A DNA stretch of 64,000 nucleotides from an uncultured Olsenella sp. (lineage in GTDB: Bacteria; Actinomycetota; Coriobacteriia; Coriobacteriales; Atopobiaceae), in NCBI GenBank assembly GCA_900314535.1, contig OMVT01000017.1:1-64000 (forward strand), written 5' to 3'. The notes beneath the pieces are model-generated. The model made no database searches. It was not told the DNA's origin and was given only the letters and a program-made list of their open reading frames with translations. A program made the translations under genes and the position numbers. Below, piece by piece: positions 37,053 to 47,313 of the stretch (the first letter of the stretch is position 1; the number at the start of each line of letters is the position of its first letter).

Positions 37053-37174
37053 CGGGACGATTTGCCGCATTCTCTCCAGAATTCAGAGATGTGTGTCTCT
37101 ATTTCCGGCCTTAGGGTACATGTTCTGTCAATGCAGTTGGAAATGGGTGCTCAGGCGCCCGCAAGGAGAAGACG

Positions 37175-39076
37175 ATGGACAACAAGAAGCAACGGCAGTC
37201 GATGATCTTGTACCTGATCGTCGCTATCGCGCTGATCTTCGGCCTGAACTCGTACTTCAACCCCACCTTGTACCAGCAGGTGACGGATGTAAGCTACAGC
37301 ACGTTCCTCGAGATGGTCGATGACAACCAGGTCTCCAAGGTCGACCTGGATACCAGCACGAACGAGATCACGTTCAAGGCAAAGGACTCCTCGGGTGTCG
37401 AGAAGACCTATTCGACGACCGCATTCCCGAACGATGACGGACTCGTGGACAGGCTCACCGAGCACAAAGTCGACATGTCGGCATCCATCCCGAACGAGAA
37501 CCAGAACCTGCTCTACTACATGCTCCTGAGCTACATCATCCCGCTTGCAATCGTGTTCTTCTTGGGCTGGCTCATCAACCGCCGCATGCGCAAGCAGATG
37601 GGCGACACGATGGACTTCTCGAGCGGATCGGGCTTTGGCGGCCTTGGAGGAGGCGGTCTCGGCAAGTCCTCTGCCAAGGAGGTCAAGGGCGAAGAGGTCC
37701 ACACGACCTTCAAGGATGTCGCAGGCCAGGATGAGGCAAAGGAATCCCTGCAGGAGATCGTGAACTTCCTGCAGCACCCTGAGAAGTACAACGAGATCGG
37801 TGCACGCTGCCCCCGTGGCGCCCTGCTTGTCGGCCCTCCAGGCACAGGCAAGACCCTCCTCGCACGTGCTGTCGCAGGCGAGGCCGGCGTCACGTTCTTC
37901 CAGATCTCCGGCTCCGAGTTCGTCGAGATGTTCGTCGGCCGTGGTGCCGCAAAGGTCCGCGACCTCTTCAAGGAAGCGAACAAGAAGGCTCCCTGCATCG
38001 TCTTCATCGATGAGATCGACGCTGTCGGCAAGAGGCGCGACACCTCGATCAACTCCAACGACGAGCGCGAGCAGACGCTGAACCAGCTCCTCTCCGAGAT
38101 GGATGGCTTCGACAACCACAAGGGCATCGTCGTGCTTGCCGCCACGAACAGGCCCGAGACGCTCGACCCGGCGCTGCTTCGTCCAGGCCGCTTCGACCGC
38201 CGCATCCCCGTCGAGCTTCCCGACCTTGCCGGCAGGAAGGCGATCCTTCAACTCCATGCGAACGACGTGAAGATGGAGCCGGGCATCGACCTCGATGTCA
38301 TTGCCCGCTCGACCCCAGGCGCTTCCGGCGCTGACCTTGCCAACATCATCAATGAGGCGGCACTGCGCGCTGTCCGCATGGGCAGGAAGCGCGTCTCCCA
38401 GGAAGACATCCAGGAATCTGTCGAGGTCGTCATCGCCGGCGAGAAGCGCAAGTCGACGGTGCTCTCCGAGCATGAGAAGCAGGTCGTCTCCTACCACGAG
38501 GTCGGCCACGCTATCGTCGCTGCCACCCAGCGCTCCGATGCTCCGGTCCAGAAGATCACGATCGTGCCGCGCACGTCGGGCGCTCTCGGCTACACGATGC
38601 AGGTCGACGAGAACGAGCACTTCCTGTCCACGAAGAAGGATATGGAAGAGCAGATAGCAGTACTGTGCGGCGGCCGCGCTGCCGAAGAGCTCATCTTCGG
38701 CGAGGCCACGAACGGCGCCTCGAACGATATCGAGAAGGCAACGCAGATCGCCCGCGCCATGGTCACGCAGTATGGCATGACCGAAGAGCTCGGCATGGTC
38801 GCCCTGGGCCAGCAGAGGAATCGCTACCTCGGCGGCGGATCTGAGCTCACCTGCTCCGAAGGCACGGCCGAGAAGGTCGACGAGATGGTCCAGAAGATTG
38901 TCGAGGAGGGCCACCAGACCGCCCTCAAGACGCTCCAGGACCACCGCTTCAAGCTCCATGAGATTGCCCGCTATCTCCAGAAGAAGGAGACCATCACGGG
39001 CGAGGAGTTCATGACAATGTTCACGCGCGATGACGGCTTCGCTCCGCGCCCTGTACAGGCCCCGGCCCAGCAGTAG
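37175..39076 (+). CDS. ftsH: ATP-dependent zinc metalloprotease FtsH
   Basis: Membrane-anchored AAA+ protease for quality control. 633 residues. Helix 1 at 10-27, an extracytoplasmic domain of about 85 residues, helix 2 at 114-135, a Gly-rich linker, Walker A GPPGTGKT (220-227), Walker [35 protein letters not shown], and the zinc site HEVGH (441-445). AAGGAG precedes the ATG. A strong terminator follows, so it is probably monocistronic. Confidence 0.97.
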   Translation: MDNKKQRQSMILYLIVAIALIFGLNSYFNPTLYQQVTDVSYSTFLEMVDDNQVSKVDLDTSTNEITFKAKDSSGVEKTYSTTAFPNDDGLVDRLTEHKVDMSASIPNENQNLLYYMLLSYIIPLAIVFFLGWLINRRMRKQMGDTMDFSSGSGFGGLGGGGLGKSSAKEVKGEEVHTTFKDVAGQDEAKESLQEIVNFLQHPEKYNEIGARCPRGALLVGPPGTGKTLLARAVAGEAGVTFFQISGSEFVEMFVGRGAAKVRDLFKEANKKAPCIVFIDEIDAVGKRRDTSINSNDEREQTLNQLLSEMDGFDNHKGIVVLAATNRPETLDPALLRPGRFDRRIPVELPDLAGRKAILQLHANDVKMEPGIDLDVIARSTPGASGADLANIINEAALRAVRMGRKRVSQEDIQESVEVVIAGEKRKSTVLSEHEKQVVSYHEVGHAIVAATQRSDAPVQKITIVPRTSGALGYTMQVDENEHFLSTKKDMEEQIAVLCGGRAAEELIFGEATNGASNDIEKATQIARAMVTQYGMTEELGMVALGQQRNRYLGGGSELTCSEGTAEKVDEMVQKIVEEGHQTALKTLQDHRFKLHEIARYLQKKETITGEEFMTMFTRDDGFAPRPVQAPAQQ

Positions 39077-39098
39077 GACATCTGCTCTGCCGCAAGCA

Positions 39099-39135
39099 AG
39101 CGGGAGGCACTCACCAGTGCCTCCCGCTTTTTCAT
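39099..39135 (+). terminator. terminator of ftsH
   Basis: AAGCGGGAGGCACT and AGTGCCTCCCGCTT make a perfect 14-bp stem with a 3-base loop, followed by TTT. Its A-rich left side may let it also serve the minus-strand gene. Confidence 0.9.
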
Positions 39136-39162
39136 GTCAAGCTATTCTCTTTGCGCTCTCCC

Positions 39163-39999
39163 CTAGCGCCGGGCGCAGAGCTCCCAGAACGTGACTGCCG
39201 AGCTTGCTGCAACATTGAGCGAATCGACGCCGTGGCTCATCGGGATGATAGCGTGCCTGTCGCAGCGCGAGAGCACCTCATCGGAGAGTCCATAGCCTTC
39301 AGAGCCGAAGAAGAGCGCCTCATGGAGAGGTTCCTTCAGGGCCGGATTCGAAAGCGGCACCGCATCATCCGTGAGCGCCAATGCCACCGATGTGAAGCCC
39401 TTGCGTTCCAGGAGTGCGAAGAAGTCCCCAGGCCATCTGTCCTCCGCCTTTGCCCACGGCACCTGGAAGATCGTTCCCATGGATACCCTCACAGACCGCC
39501 TGTTCCAGGGATCGGCACAGCTAGGTGCCACGATCACGCCGTCCACGTCGAGCGCCGCGGCAGAGCGGAAGAGCGCCCCCACATTCGAGACATCGACGAG
39601 CCCTTCGAGCACCGCGAGGCGCACACGCTCCTTCTCTGCGCAGAGGCGCTCCAGAAGCCCTTCTGCGGAAGGCAGCTGCGGGCGCTTCATCGCAGCGAGG
39701 ACACCACGGTTGAGCCTATATCCTATGACCTTCTCCGACATGTTATGCGGAAGGAGAAGCACCGGCACATCGTCTGGCCAGACAGCCAGAAGGGATGAAA
39801 TGCTTCCGACCTGCGATTCGTCTGCCAGAAGCGAGAGCGGACGCACGCCTTCCTTGAGCGCTACCGCGATAGCGATCTGGGACTCGCAGATGAGAAGGGC
39901 ACGTTCCGGCTCGAGCTCGCATCTCAGCTGATGGTTCGTGAGCCTCAGATACGGGTCGAGCCTTGGATCTTCGAGGTCTTCGATCAATTCTGGCTTCAC
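39163..39999 (-). CDS. SpoU/TrmH-family RNA methyltransferase
   Basis: 2'-O-ribose methyltransferase acting on rRNA or tRNA. 278 residues from GTG 39999 (AAAGG upstream). The SPOUT knot motifs are present: motif 1 LEGLVDVSNVGALFRSAAALDVDGV, motif 2 FFGSEGYGLSDEVL, and motif 3 IPMSHGVDSLNVAASSAVTFWEL. An N-terminal substrate-binding domain precedes. The target nucleotide is not predictable. It lies convergent to ftsH. Confidence 0.9.
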   Translation of the reverse strand: MKPELIEDLEDPRLDPYLRLTNHQLRCELEPERALLICESQIAIAVALKEGVRPLSLLADESQVGSISSLLAVWPDDVPVLLLPHNMSEKVIGYRLNRGVLAAMKRPQLPSAEGLLERLCAEKERVRLAVLEGLVDVSNVGALFRSAAALDVDGVIVAPSCADPWNRRSVRVSMGTIFQVPWAKAEDRWPGDFFALLERKGFTSVALALTDDAVPLSNPALKEPLHEALFFGSEGYGLSDEVLSRCDRHAIIPMSHGVDSLNVAASSAVTFWELCARR

Positions 40000-40094
40000 G
40001 TTCTGGACCTTTCGTTTGAGCTCTGCCGTACGCCTTCCAATGCTGCTACGATAGCATCTCCGGAACCCAAGACAGGAAAGAGAGTCGAAGAGCA

Positions 40095-41654
40095 GTGTCC
40101 AGACATATGGAAAGCGATACGAGAAGGCCTGCCCGCAGCGCAGCGCATATATCGACCGCACAGGATGGGCAGAGCACCCCGAAGCATGAGGCAAGGCACA
40201 AGGCGCCCAGGCAGGAGCGTCCAGAACAGAGGAAGCAGAGGCGCAGGAAGGCCTCGAAGGCTCCCATCATCATCGCTGTCCTCGCTGCCATCTATCTTGT
40301 TGGCTCCGTCTTCTTCCTGAGCCATGCCCTTCCTGGCACCACGGCAGCAGGCAGAGACATTGCATTCGCAGGCTCCTCCAAGATCTCTGCCACCCTCAGA
40401 GATGCATCTGATGGCTTCTCGGTCACCGTCACCGATGCGGATGGCACTGAGAGCTTCACGGTCTCGGGCGATAGTGCAGGCTTTGCTTACGATGCAGACA
40501 AGGCTGCTTCCGAGCTCCTCAAGGCCCAGAACGGCTTCGTGTGGCCTGTCGCAGCTGTGCGTTCCCTCTTCACGAAGACCGATATCGTGCTTCCGTCTGA
40601 TGCCGTCACGCTCGACGAGGAAGCCCTCTCGGATGCCGTGAGCACGGCCGTCGAGAACGTGAACGAGACAGCCACGCCCTCTGAGGATGCTCATCTTGCC
40701 TACGACGCAAGCCAGTCCACCTTTGTCGTCGCTTCTGAGACGAGGGGCACCCAGCTTCACGAGGACATCGTCGAGAACGCCGTGCGGACATCTTTCCAGC
40801 ATCTGGCAAGCTCCTGCAAGCTGAACGATGCTGCCTATATCGCGCCAGAGGTCCTCTCGACCGATGAGCGCCTCGCCACTGCCATCCCTGCCGCCAACTC
40901 CCTCATGGGCGCCCAGCTCACGATCACGCTCGACGGCACGACCGTAGCGACGCCTTCCGACAACGTCGTCGCTGACTGGATCGAACTCGATGATTCCTTC
41001 ATGCCGCAGCTGACGCAGGATGCCATCGAGAAGTGGGCAGAGGACAATTTCGATACCGTGGGGACCACGCGTACATTCACGAACTATGCAGGCGAGACGA
41101 AGACTGTCTCCTGCAACACGAACCCCGAGTCGGAAAGCACCTATGGCCAGCTTGTGGATGCTGAGAGCTTCGCTCAAGAGGCCTATGCCGCCGCTATGGC
41201 AAAGGACACTGCGACAATCGATATCCACGTCACCCAGGAGGCAGATGGCTTCACGGAAGCCGGTGCGGCTGACTGGGGAGACCGCTACATCGACGTGGAC
41301 ATCACGAACCAGCATGCCGTGCTCGTGGATGCAGGACAGGTGCTCTGGGAATCCGATGTCGTGACCGGCAATGTCGCTGCCGGCAATGACACACCTCAGG
41401 GCGTCTTCACGATCCAGAACATGATGAACTCCATCACGCTCACGGGCGAGGATGCCTCCGAGAACTTCGTATACAACTGGATGGGCTTCATCAGCACGGT
41501 CTGGGGCCTCCATGATGCAACGTGGAGAACCGAGTTTGGCGGCGACATCTACAAGACAGATGGCAGCCACGGCTGCGTGAACCTGCCGCTCGATGCGGCC
41601 AACGAGCTCTACGATCTCGTGCATGTCGGCGATGTCGTGGTCGTGCACGAGTAG
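40095..41654 (+). CDS. L,D-transpeptidase with peptidoglycan-binding-like domain
   Basis: Cell-wall cross-linking enzyme. 519 residues: a basic, disordered cytoplasmic head (1-54), one membrane anchor (about 56-78), an extracellular VanW/PG_binding_4-like region (about 150-340), and the catalytic YkuD domain with the signature SHGCVNLP, nucleophile Cys494. Related proteins form 3-3 cross-links or anchor proteins to peptidoglycan. The start is uncertain: GTG 40095 or ATG 40107, neither with a strong binding site. Confidence 0.9.
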   Translation: MSRHMESDTRRPARSAAHISTAQDGQSTPKHEARHKAPRQERPEQRKQRRRKASKAPIIIAVLAAIYLVGSVFFLSHALPGTTAAGRDIAFAGSSKISATLRDASDGFSVTVTDADGTESFTVSGDSAGFAYDADKAASELLKAQNGFVWPVAAVRSLFTKTDIVLPSDAVTLDEEALSDAVSTAVENVNETATPSEDAHLAYDASQSTFVVASETRGTQLHEDIVENAVRTSFQHLASSCKLNDAAYIAPEVLSTDERLATAIPAANSLMGAQLTITLDGTTVATPSDNVVADWIELDDSFMPQLTQDAIEKWAEDNFDTVGTTRTFTNYAGETKTVSCNTNPESESTYGQLVDAESFAQEAYAAAMAKDTATIDIHVTQEADGFTEAGAADWGDRYIDVDITNQHAVLVDAGQVLWESDVVTGNVAAGNDTPQGVFTIQNMMNSITLTGEDASENFVYNWMGFISTVWGLHDATWRTEFGGDIYKTDGSHGCVNLPLDAANELYDLVHVGDVVVVHE

Positions 41655-41770
41655 AGCCTCTTTCTCCGTTCGCACAGGACAGTCTGCCATTTGCCGCTCT
41701 AAGGGATGCATTCATCCATATCTGCCGCAAGATTTATGGCATTATCCGCACCCGAGCGAAAGGAGCCTCC

Positions 41771-42142
41771 ATGGGCCAGTATGTTCTGAACGAGAAGGAT
41801 GGCCGCTACCTCTTCAACCTGTGCTCCAGCAATGGCCACATCCTGGGCACGTCTCTTGTCTTCCCGTCGCGCGAGGAGTGCCTTGCCGGCATCGATGCCG
41901 TGCGCGAGGATGCACCGGCTGCTGCCGTCGAGGATTCGACCGTCGATGCCTTCAAGCGCGAGCCGGCACCGAAGTACCGCATCTACGAGACGCTCTCGGG
42001 CAACTACTTCTTCCGCTTCTTCACGAAGGACAACGGCGACATCTTCCAGTCGCACAGCTACGAGAAAAAGGAGAGCCTCCTTCGGCGCATAGAGCGCATG
42101 CGCAATGAATGCGATTCCTCCATCGCTGCTGACGATATGTAG
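41771..42142 (+). CDS. tandem DUF1508 (YegP-like) protein
   Basis: 123 residues with two copies of the YegP/DUF1508 fold: GRYLFNLCSSNGHILGTSLVFPSREECLAGID (about 11-42, shown by its key pattern F-x-NG-x-I-x-S) and a degenerate second copy KYRIYETLSGNYFFRF to LRRIERM (about 73-115). AAAGGAG precedes ATG 41771. YegP-like proteins are small and functionally unclear. Not linked to neighbours; it ends at a bidirectional terminator. Confidence 0.8.
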   Translation: MGQYVLNEKDGRYLFNLCSSNGHILGTSLVFPSREECLAGIDAVREDAPAAAVEDSTVDAFKREPAPKYRIYETLSGNYFFRFFTKDNGDIFQSHSYEKKESLLRRIERMRNECDSSIAADDM

Positions 42143-42176
42143 ACATCAGCCGAAAGACGTGAACTCATATACATGA

Positions 42177-42213
42177 AAGCCCTCCCACGCCTGAGCATGG
42201 GAGGGCTTCTTTG
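42177..42213. terminator. bidirectional terminator between the DUF1508 gene and asd
   Basis: AAGCCCTCCCA and TGGGAGGGCTT give a perfect 11-bp stem, loop of 10, with TTCTTTG on the plus side and TTTCATG on the minus side. Confidence 0.85.
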
Positions 42214-42230
42214 TGTCTATGAATGCTGTT

Positions 42231-43244
42231 CTAGACGAGGTACTCGGCAATCTGGACGGCATTCGTTGCAGCGCCCTTGCGGATCTGGTCGCCGCAGCAG
42301 AAGAACGTGAGGCCGTTGACGCCATCTGCAGCGGAGAGGTCGCGACGGATCCTGCCGACGAAGACGAGGTCCTGGTCGGAGGCATCGAGCGGCATCGGGT
42401 AGCGCAGGTTCGCAGGGTCATCGACGACCTTGACGCCGGGAGCCGTGGAAAGGATCTCGCGTGCCTCATCAGGCGAGAGCGGGTTCTCGAACTCGAGCGT
42501 GATGGACTCGGAGTGGGAGCGCATGATGGGGACGCGGACGCAGGTGCAGTTCACGCGGACCTCCGGCAGGTGCATGATCTTCCTGCCTTCGTTCTGCATC
42601 TTCCACTCCTCGGACGTGTAGCCTTCGTCCTTGAAGCTGCCAATCTGCGGAATCAGGTTCATTGCAAGCTGGTAGGCGAAGGGGCTTGTATCCCCTACCT
42701 CGCCACCCTCGGCGAGCACCTTGAGCTCGCGTGTGAGCTCTGTGAGGCCCGGCATGCCAGCGCCGGATGCTGCCTGGTAGGTAGAGACAATCATGCGCTT
42801 CAGGCCTGCCGCCTTGTGGAGCTGATAGGTCGGCACAAGGCCGATGATCGTTGCGCAGTTGGGATTCGCAATGATGTTGCGGGGATGGTTCTGGATGTCT
42901 TCCGGATTGATCTCGGGAACGACCAGCGGCACATCCGGATCGAGACGGAAGGCATGCGAGTTGTCGACGCAGACCGCACCACGTGCTGCCGCCTCGGGCA
43001 GAAGTGCCTTGGCAATGCCGTCTCCTGCTGCACCGAGGACGATATCGATGCCGTCAAAGGCCTCAGGCTTTGCTTCCTTGACCTCGACCTCCTCGCCCTT
43101 GAACGTCAAGGTCTTGCCGGCGCTCTTCGCGCTGGCAAGCGGCACCAGCTCGCTTACCGGGAAGTTGCGCTCTTCGAGGCACTGCCTCATCTGGGTTCCG
43201 ACGACGCCCGTGGCGCCGAGAATGGCTACACGCTTTCCTGCCAT
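42231..43244 (-). CDS. asd: aspartate-semialdehyde dehydrogenase
   Basis: Second step from aspartate to lysine, threonine and methionine. 337 residues. The NADP-binding motif is VAILGATGVVGTQM, the catalytic Cys is Cys130 in ANPNCATIIGL, and VSTYQAASGAG with the later His-containing VPIMRSHSESI is conserved. It lies 11 bp after lysC in one operon with hom. Confidence 0.96.
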   Translation of the reverse strand: MAGKRVAILGATGVVGTQMRQCLEERNFPVSELVPLASAKSAGKTLTFKGEEVEVKEAKPEAFDGIDIVLGAAGDGIAKALLPEAAARGAVCVDNSHAFRLDPDVPLVVPEINPEDIQNHPRNIIANPNCATIIGLVPTYQLHKAAGLKRMIVSTYQAASGAGMPGLTELTRELKVLAEGGEVGDTSPFAYQLAMNLIPQIGSFKDEGYTSEEWKMQNEGRKIMHLPEVRVNCTCVRVPIMRSHSESITLEFENPLSPDEAREILSTAPGVKVVDDPANLRYPMPLDASDQDLVFVGRIRRDLSAADGVNGLTFFCCGDQIRKGAATNAVQIAEYLV

Positions 43245-43255
43245 GGTTCTTGCTC

Positions 43256-44578
43256 CTATTCCACCATCTCATCAGCGAATGCCAGGTAGATGGTACGTAT
43301 TGCCCGTTCGAATTCGGCGTTGTCCACGCCGAAGATGATGTTGATCTCCTGAGAGCTCTGCGTGATCAGGCGGATGTTGATGCCGTTCTCGCCGAGCTTG
43401 GAGAAGATGCGGCCCGAGGTGCCGACGCGCTTCGACATGTTGCGGCCGACGACCGTGATGAGAGCCAGGCCATCGATGACACGGACCTCATCCGGCTGGA
43501 CCTCTTCCTGGATGTCGCCCACAATCGAGTAGAGGCAGTCATGCACATCGGCTGCATTCACGACGACGCCGAAGGAGTCGATGCCGGTCGGCACATGCTC
43601 TATCGAGACGCCATAGCGCTCGAAGATGGAGAGCACGCGGCGAAGCACGCCCACAGCCGTCGACATATGGTTCTGCTTCACGTAGACGCAGAGGAAGTCC
43701 TTCTTGCCAGCGATGCCTGTGATCAGGTGCTCGACAGAGTCATCCGTCGCTTCCTCGGAGATGATGGTGCCCTCGGCATGCGGGTCGTTCGTATTCTTGA
43801 TTGCAATAGGGATGCCGACCTCACGTACCGGGAATATCGCCTCCTCGTGGAGGACCGAAGCTCCCATGTAGGAGAGCTCGCGCATCTCGTCGAACGTGAT
43901 GCGGTGGATGGGGCGGGGATGCTCGACAATGCGCGGGTCGCAGGACAGGAACCCTGACACATCGGTCCAGTTCTCATAGAGGTCGACGCCTATGGCACGC
44001 GCGACGATAGCGCCGGTGATGTCGCCGCCGCCGCGGTCGAAGAGGCGGATCTCGCCTTCGGGCGTCGCACCATAGAAGCCCGGAATCAGGAACGGGCCTA
44101 TCTTCTTTGCCATCTCGTGGATGTTGTGCGTCGCCTTTGTCATGCTCACTTTGCCATTGCGGTGGAAGCGCATGACGTCAGCAGCATCGACGAAAGGAAG
44201 GCCAAGGTATTCAGCCATGAGCTGGCCCGTGAAGTACTCGCCACGGGAGACGATGTACTCAGGCGAATACTCGGTCACATGAGCCTCGAACTCGTCGAAC
44301 TCCTCCTCGATCGGATAGGCAAGGCCGAGCTCGCGTGCGATCTCGACGAAGCGGGCCTTGATCTGCTCCATGAGAGGCGTTGCATCCACGTGGTACTTCA
44401 CATGTGCGCAGACGAGATAGAGCAGGTCGGTAACCTTGTCGTCGTCCTTCGAGCGGCGTCCTGCTGCAGAGACGACGATGAACTGGCGGGCAGGGTCTGC
44501 CTCGACGATGCTCTTGACCTTCCTGAACTGGTCTGCCGAAGCGACGCTGGAGCCGCCGAATTTTGCAACCTTGAGCAC
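43256..44578 (-). CDS. lysC: aspartate kinase with two ACT domains
   Basis: Phosphorylates aspartate. 440 residues from GTG 44578 (GGAGG upstream). It begins KVAKFGGSSVASADQFRKV, has RGEYFTGQLMA and FDRGGGDITGAIVA for substrate binding, and ends with paired ACT regulatory domains (about 310-440). GTG starts one base after the hom TAA. ACT domains imply feedback control by lysine or threonine; which one is not readable here. Confidence 0.95.
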   Translation of the reverse strand: MLKVAKFGGSSVASADQFRKVKSIVEADPARQFIVVSAAGRRSKDDDKVTDLLYLVCAHVKYHVDATPLMEQIKARFVEIARELGLAYPIEEEFDEFEAHVTEYSPEYIVSRGEYFTGQLMAEYLGLPFVDAADVMRFHRNGKVSMTKATHNIHEMAKKIGPFLIPGFYGATPEGEIRLFDRGGGDITGAIVARAIGVDLYENWTDVSGFLSCDPRIVEHPRPIHRITFDEMRELSYMGASVLHEEAIFPVREVGIPIAIKNTNDPHAEGTIISEEATDDSVEHLITGIAGKKDFLCVYVKQNHMSTAVGVLRRVLSIFERYGVSIEHVPTGIDSFGVVVNAADVHDCLYSIVGDIQEEVQPDEVRVIDGLALITVVGRNMSKRVGTSGRIFSKLGENGINIRLITQSSQEINIIFGVDNAEFERAIRTIYLAFADEMVE

Positions 44579-44579
44579 G

Positions 44580-45713
44580 TTATGCCTCCTGCGGGAATGC
44601 TGCCATGAAGGCAGCAGGGTCTTTTTCAAGCTGCTTCTCATAGAGCGCACGGGCGGCCTCGACATTCAGGCCGTCGAGGCGCCAGTAGCCCTCGAGATAG
44701 GGCTTGGCACCTTCCGGCGCCTCTGCCTTCGTGCGCAGAAGGTAGCTGCCCTTGAGAAGGGCAGGATCCCAGGCAAGCGGCTCGTCGAACCGGTAGGTGG
44801 GCTCGGCGCCCTCGGCGCAGTCGAGGAGATCCTGGACGATTGCGTTGCCAGTCGGCAGGCTTCCTGCACCCTGGCCATAGAACTTGAGCGTGCCGATCGT
44901 CGCACCGTCGAGCGTCACGAGGTTGAAGTTCGAGGGGACATCCGCCTCGAGGGTGCGCAGCGGCATGCAGACCGGCTCGACTGCTGCGGCGTAGCGGCCA
45001 TCCTGCTGAGTCGCGCGGCCGAGGAGCTTCACGACGTATCCCCTGCTCTCGAGGAACGTGAGGTCCGCAATCTTCAAGTTCCTGATGCCGGTTGTAGGGA
45101 TGTCCTTCTGGCAGGCACAGCCGAAGGCAACCGACGTGCCGATGATCGTCTTGTTCTTCACGTCGATGCCGTCGATGTCGGCCGTGGGGTCGCGCTCGGC
45201 ATATCCCAGGCGCTGCGCCTCGGCAAGAGCGACATCGAAGTCGACCGCGTCATCGCGCATCTTCTCGATGATGTAGTTCGTCGTGCCGTTCATGATGCCG
45301 GAGATGGCAGAGATCTTGTCGATGCGCTTCGCCTTCAGGATAGAGGCGATCCAGGGAATGCCACCGCCGCAGGTAGCCTCGATGAAGAGGCGGGCACCGC
45401 TCTTTGCGGCATGCTCGACGAACTCCTGGAAGTAGGCTGCGACGACTGCCTTGTTGGACGTGACGACAGACTTGCCAGCATCGAGGGCACGCAGGATATA
45501 GGTATGTGCCGGCTCGAGGCCGCCCATGCACTCGACGACGGCAGTTATTTCAGGGTCGTTCGCGATATCATCGAAGTTCGAAGTCATGCGCGGTTCCGTG
45601 CAGCGGTCCGGCAGCTCGAGGATGCGCGTGACCTTGAGGGTGGGTACCGAGCTTTCGATGATCTGGACAACGCCACGACCGACCGTACCGTGGCCAAGCA
45701 GGGCTACGTTCAT
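44580..45713 (-). CDS. hom: homoserine dehydrogenase lacking the C-terminal ACT domain
   Basis: Reduces aspartate semialdehyde to homoserine. 377 residues, about 50-60 shorter than common bacterial enzymes because the ACT domain is missing. Glycine motif ALLGHGTVGRGVV at the start, then TSNKAVV, EATCGGGIPWI and SGIMNGTTNYIIEKM, AERDPTADIDGIDVKNK. Feedback control would rest on the ACT domains of LysC. Divergent from thrC with 105 bp between, which holds both promoters. Confidence 0.95.
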   Translation of the reverse strand: MNVALLGHGTVGRGVVQIIESSVPTLKVTRILELPDRCTEPRMTSNFDDIANDPEITAVVECMGGLEPAHTYILRALDAGKSVVTSNKAVVAAYFQEFVEHAAKSGARLFIEATCGGGIPWIASILKAKRIDKISAISGIMNGTTNYIIEKMRDDAVDFDVALAEAQRLGYAERDPTADIDGIDVKNKTIIGTSVAFGCACQKDIPTTGIRNLKIADLTFLESRGYVVKLLGRATQQDGRYAAAVEPVCMPLRTLEADVPSNFNLVTLDGATIGTLKFYGQGAGSLPTGNAIVQDLLDCAEGAEPTYRFDEPLAWDPALLKGSYLLRTKAEAPEGAKPYLEGYWRLDGLNVEAARALYEKQLEKDPAAFMAAFPQEA

Positions 45714-45818
45714 ATATCATCCAATCTTTCCAACGTGTGACGGAAGCCCGTCTTCCTGATGAACACCGCTATCATGGACCACAAGCGCCCGTAAAACCCA
45801 GACGCAAGGGGCAATCAA

Positions 45819-47312
45819 ATGGTGAACACTTTCTACCACAGTACACGCAGCTGTGCGCAAACCGTAACAAGCAAGCAAGCAATCCTTCAAGGTCTTGCCC
45901 CAGATGGAGGCCTCTATGTCTCCGATGAGCTTGGCAAGAACAAGATTTCGCTCTCCGATATGGTGGCTGGCACCTACCACGAGAATGCGAAGAAGGTGCT
46001 TGGCGCCCTCCTCACCGACTACACGGAAGAGGAGCTTTCGCAGTGCGTCGAGAACGCATATGGCAAGAAGTTCGATACAGCAGCCGTGACGCCGGTGACC
46101 AAGCTGGGAGCTGACTGGCTCCTCGAGCTCTTCCATGGACCGACCTGCGCCTTCAAGGATGTCGCGCTCCAGATGCTTCCGCAGCTCATGAGCGTCGCGC
46201 GCGAAGGAGATGGCCGCAATGTCATGATTGTGACCGCCACCTCGGGCGATACCGGAAAGGCTGCCCTTGAAGGCTTTGCCGATGTGCCAGGCTGCGGCGT
46301 CACGGTCTTCTATCCTGATGGGAAGGTCTCGGACATCCAGTATCTCCAGATGGTCTGCCAGAAGGGCGCCAATGTCTGCGTCTCGGGCATCCGCGGCACG
46401 TTCGATGATGCCCAGACCGGCGTGAAGCGCATCTTCTCCGACACGTCCCTCAAGGAGCGCCTGGCGAAGAAGAATATCGTGCTCTCGAGCGCGAACTCGA
46501 TCAATGTCGGCCGCCTTGTCCCGCAGGTCACCTACTACTTCGATGCCTATGCCCAGCTTGTGCGCAGAGGCGCCCTCAAGGAAGGCGACGCGATCGACTT
46601 CTGCGTCCCGACCGGAAACTTCGGCGATGTCCTGGCTGGCTGGTTCGCAAAGCAGCTTGGCCTTCCCGTACGCCACCTCATCGTCGCCTCGAACACGAAC
46701 AAGGTCCTGACCGACTTCATCGAGACCGGCACCTATGACCGCCGTCGCGACTTCGTGAAGACGATCTCCCCTTCGATGGACATCCTCGTGTCCTCGAACC
46801 TCGAGCGCCTGCTCTACTACCTGTCGGACGGCGACTGCGACTACATCGCTTCCCTCATGAACGACCTCAATGAAAAGGGCCTCTATACCGTGAAGCCGGA
46901 AATCCTTGCACGCATCCAGGAGACGTTCCGTGCTGGCTTTGCAACGGATGCCGAGACCCGTGCCACGATCAAGAGCACCTATGAGAAGGACCAGGTCCTG
47001 ATCGATACGCACACCGCAGTCGCGAAGTGCGTGCTCGACCGCATCCCCAAGGATGGCACTGAGCGTGTCTGCCTCTCGACAGCAAGCCCCTACAAGTTCT
47101 GCTCCGACGTGCTCCAGGCGCTCGGCGAGCCGACCGAAGGCATGAACGACTTTGCCTGCATGGACGCGCTCGAGGCTGCGACACACACGGTAGCGCCCGT
47201 GCAGCTCTCATCGCTTCGCTTCTCCGAGAAGCTCCACACGGGCGTCTGCGACATCGAGGGCATGGGTGCCGTCGTCGAGGATGCCTCTCTCAAGATCTTT
47301 GCGAGGAGCTAG
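45819..47312 (+). CDS. thrC: threonine synthase
   Basis: PLP enzyme making threonine from phosphohomoserine. 497 residues, the longer fungal/E. coli-like class. PLP lysine is Lys113 in FHGPTCAFKDVALQ, with TATSGDTGKAALEGF for phosphate binding and FCVPTGNFGDVLAGW. AAGGGG precedes the ATG. Confidence 0.96.
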   Translation: MVNTFYHSTRSCAQTVTSKQAILQGLAPDGGLYVSDELGKNKISLSDMVAGTYHENAKKVLGALLTDYTEEELSQCVENAYGKKFDTAAVTPVTKLGADWLLELFHGPTCAFKDVALQMLPQLMSVAREGDGRNVMIVTATSGDTGKAALEGFADVPGCGVTVFYPDGKVSDIQYLQMVCQKGANVCVSGIRGTFDDAQTGVKRIFSDTSLKERLAKKNIVLSSANSINVGRLVPQVTYYFDAYAQLVRRGALKEGDAIDFCVPTGNFGDVLAGWFAKQLGLPVRHLIVASNTNKVLTDFIETGTYDRRRDFVKTISPSMDILVSSNLERLLYYLSDGDCDYIASLMNDLNEKGLYTVKPEILARIQETFRAGFATDAETRATIKSTYEKDQVLIDTHTAVAKCVLDRIPKDGTERVCLSTASPYKFCSDVLQALGEPTEGMNDFACMDALEAATHTVAPVQLSSLRFSEKLHTGVCDIEGMGAVVEDASLKIFARS

Positions 47313-47313
47313 C

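Noticed and set aside
37072-37174. Small AGAGA/TCTCT hairpin after fbp as a terminator
   Set aside because: The 5-bp stem is too weak and the following ATTTCC is not a proper U-run.
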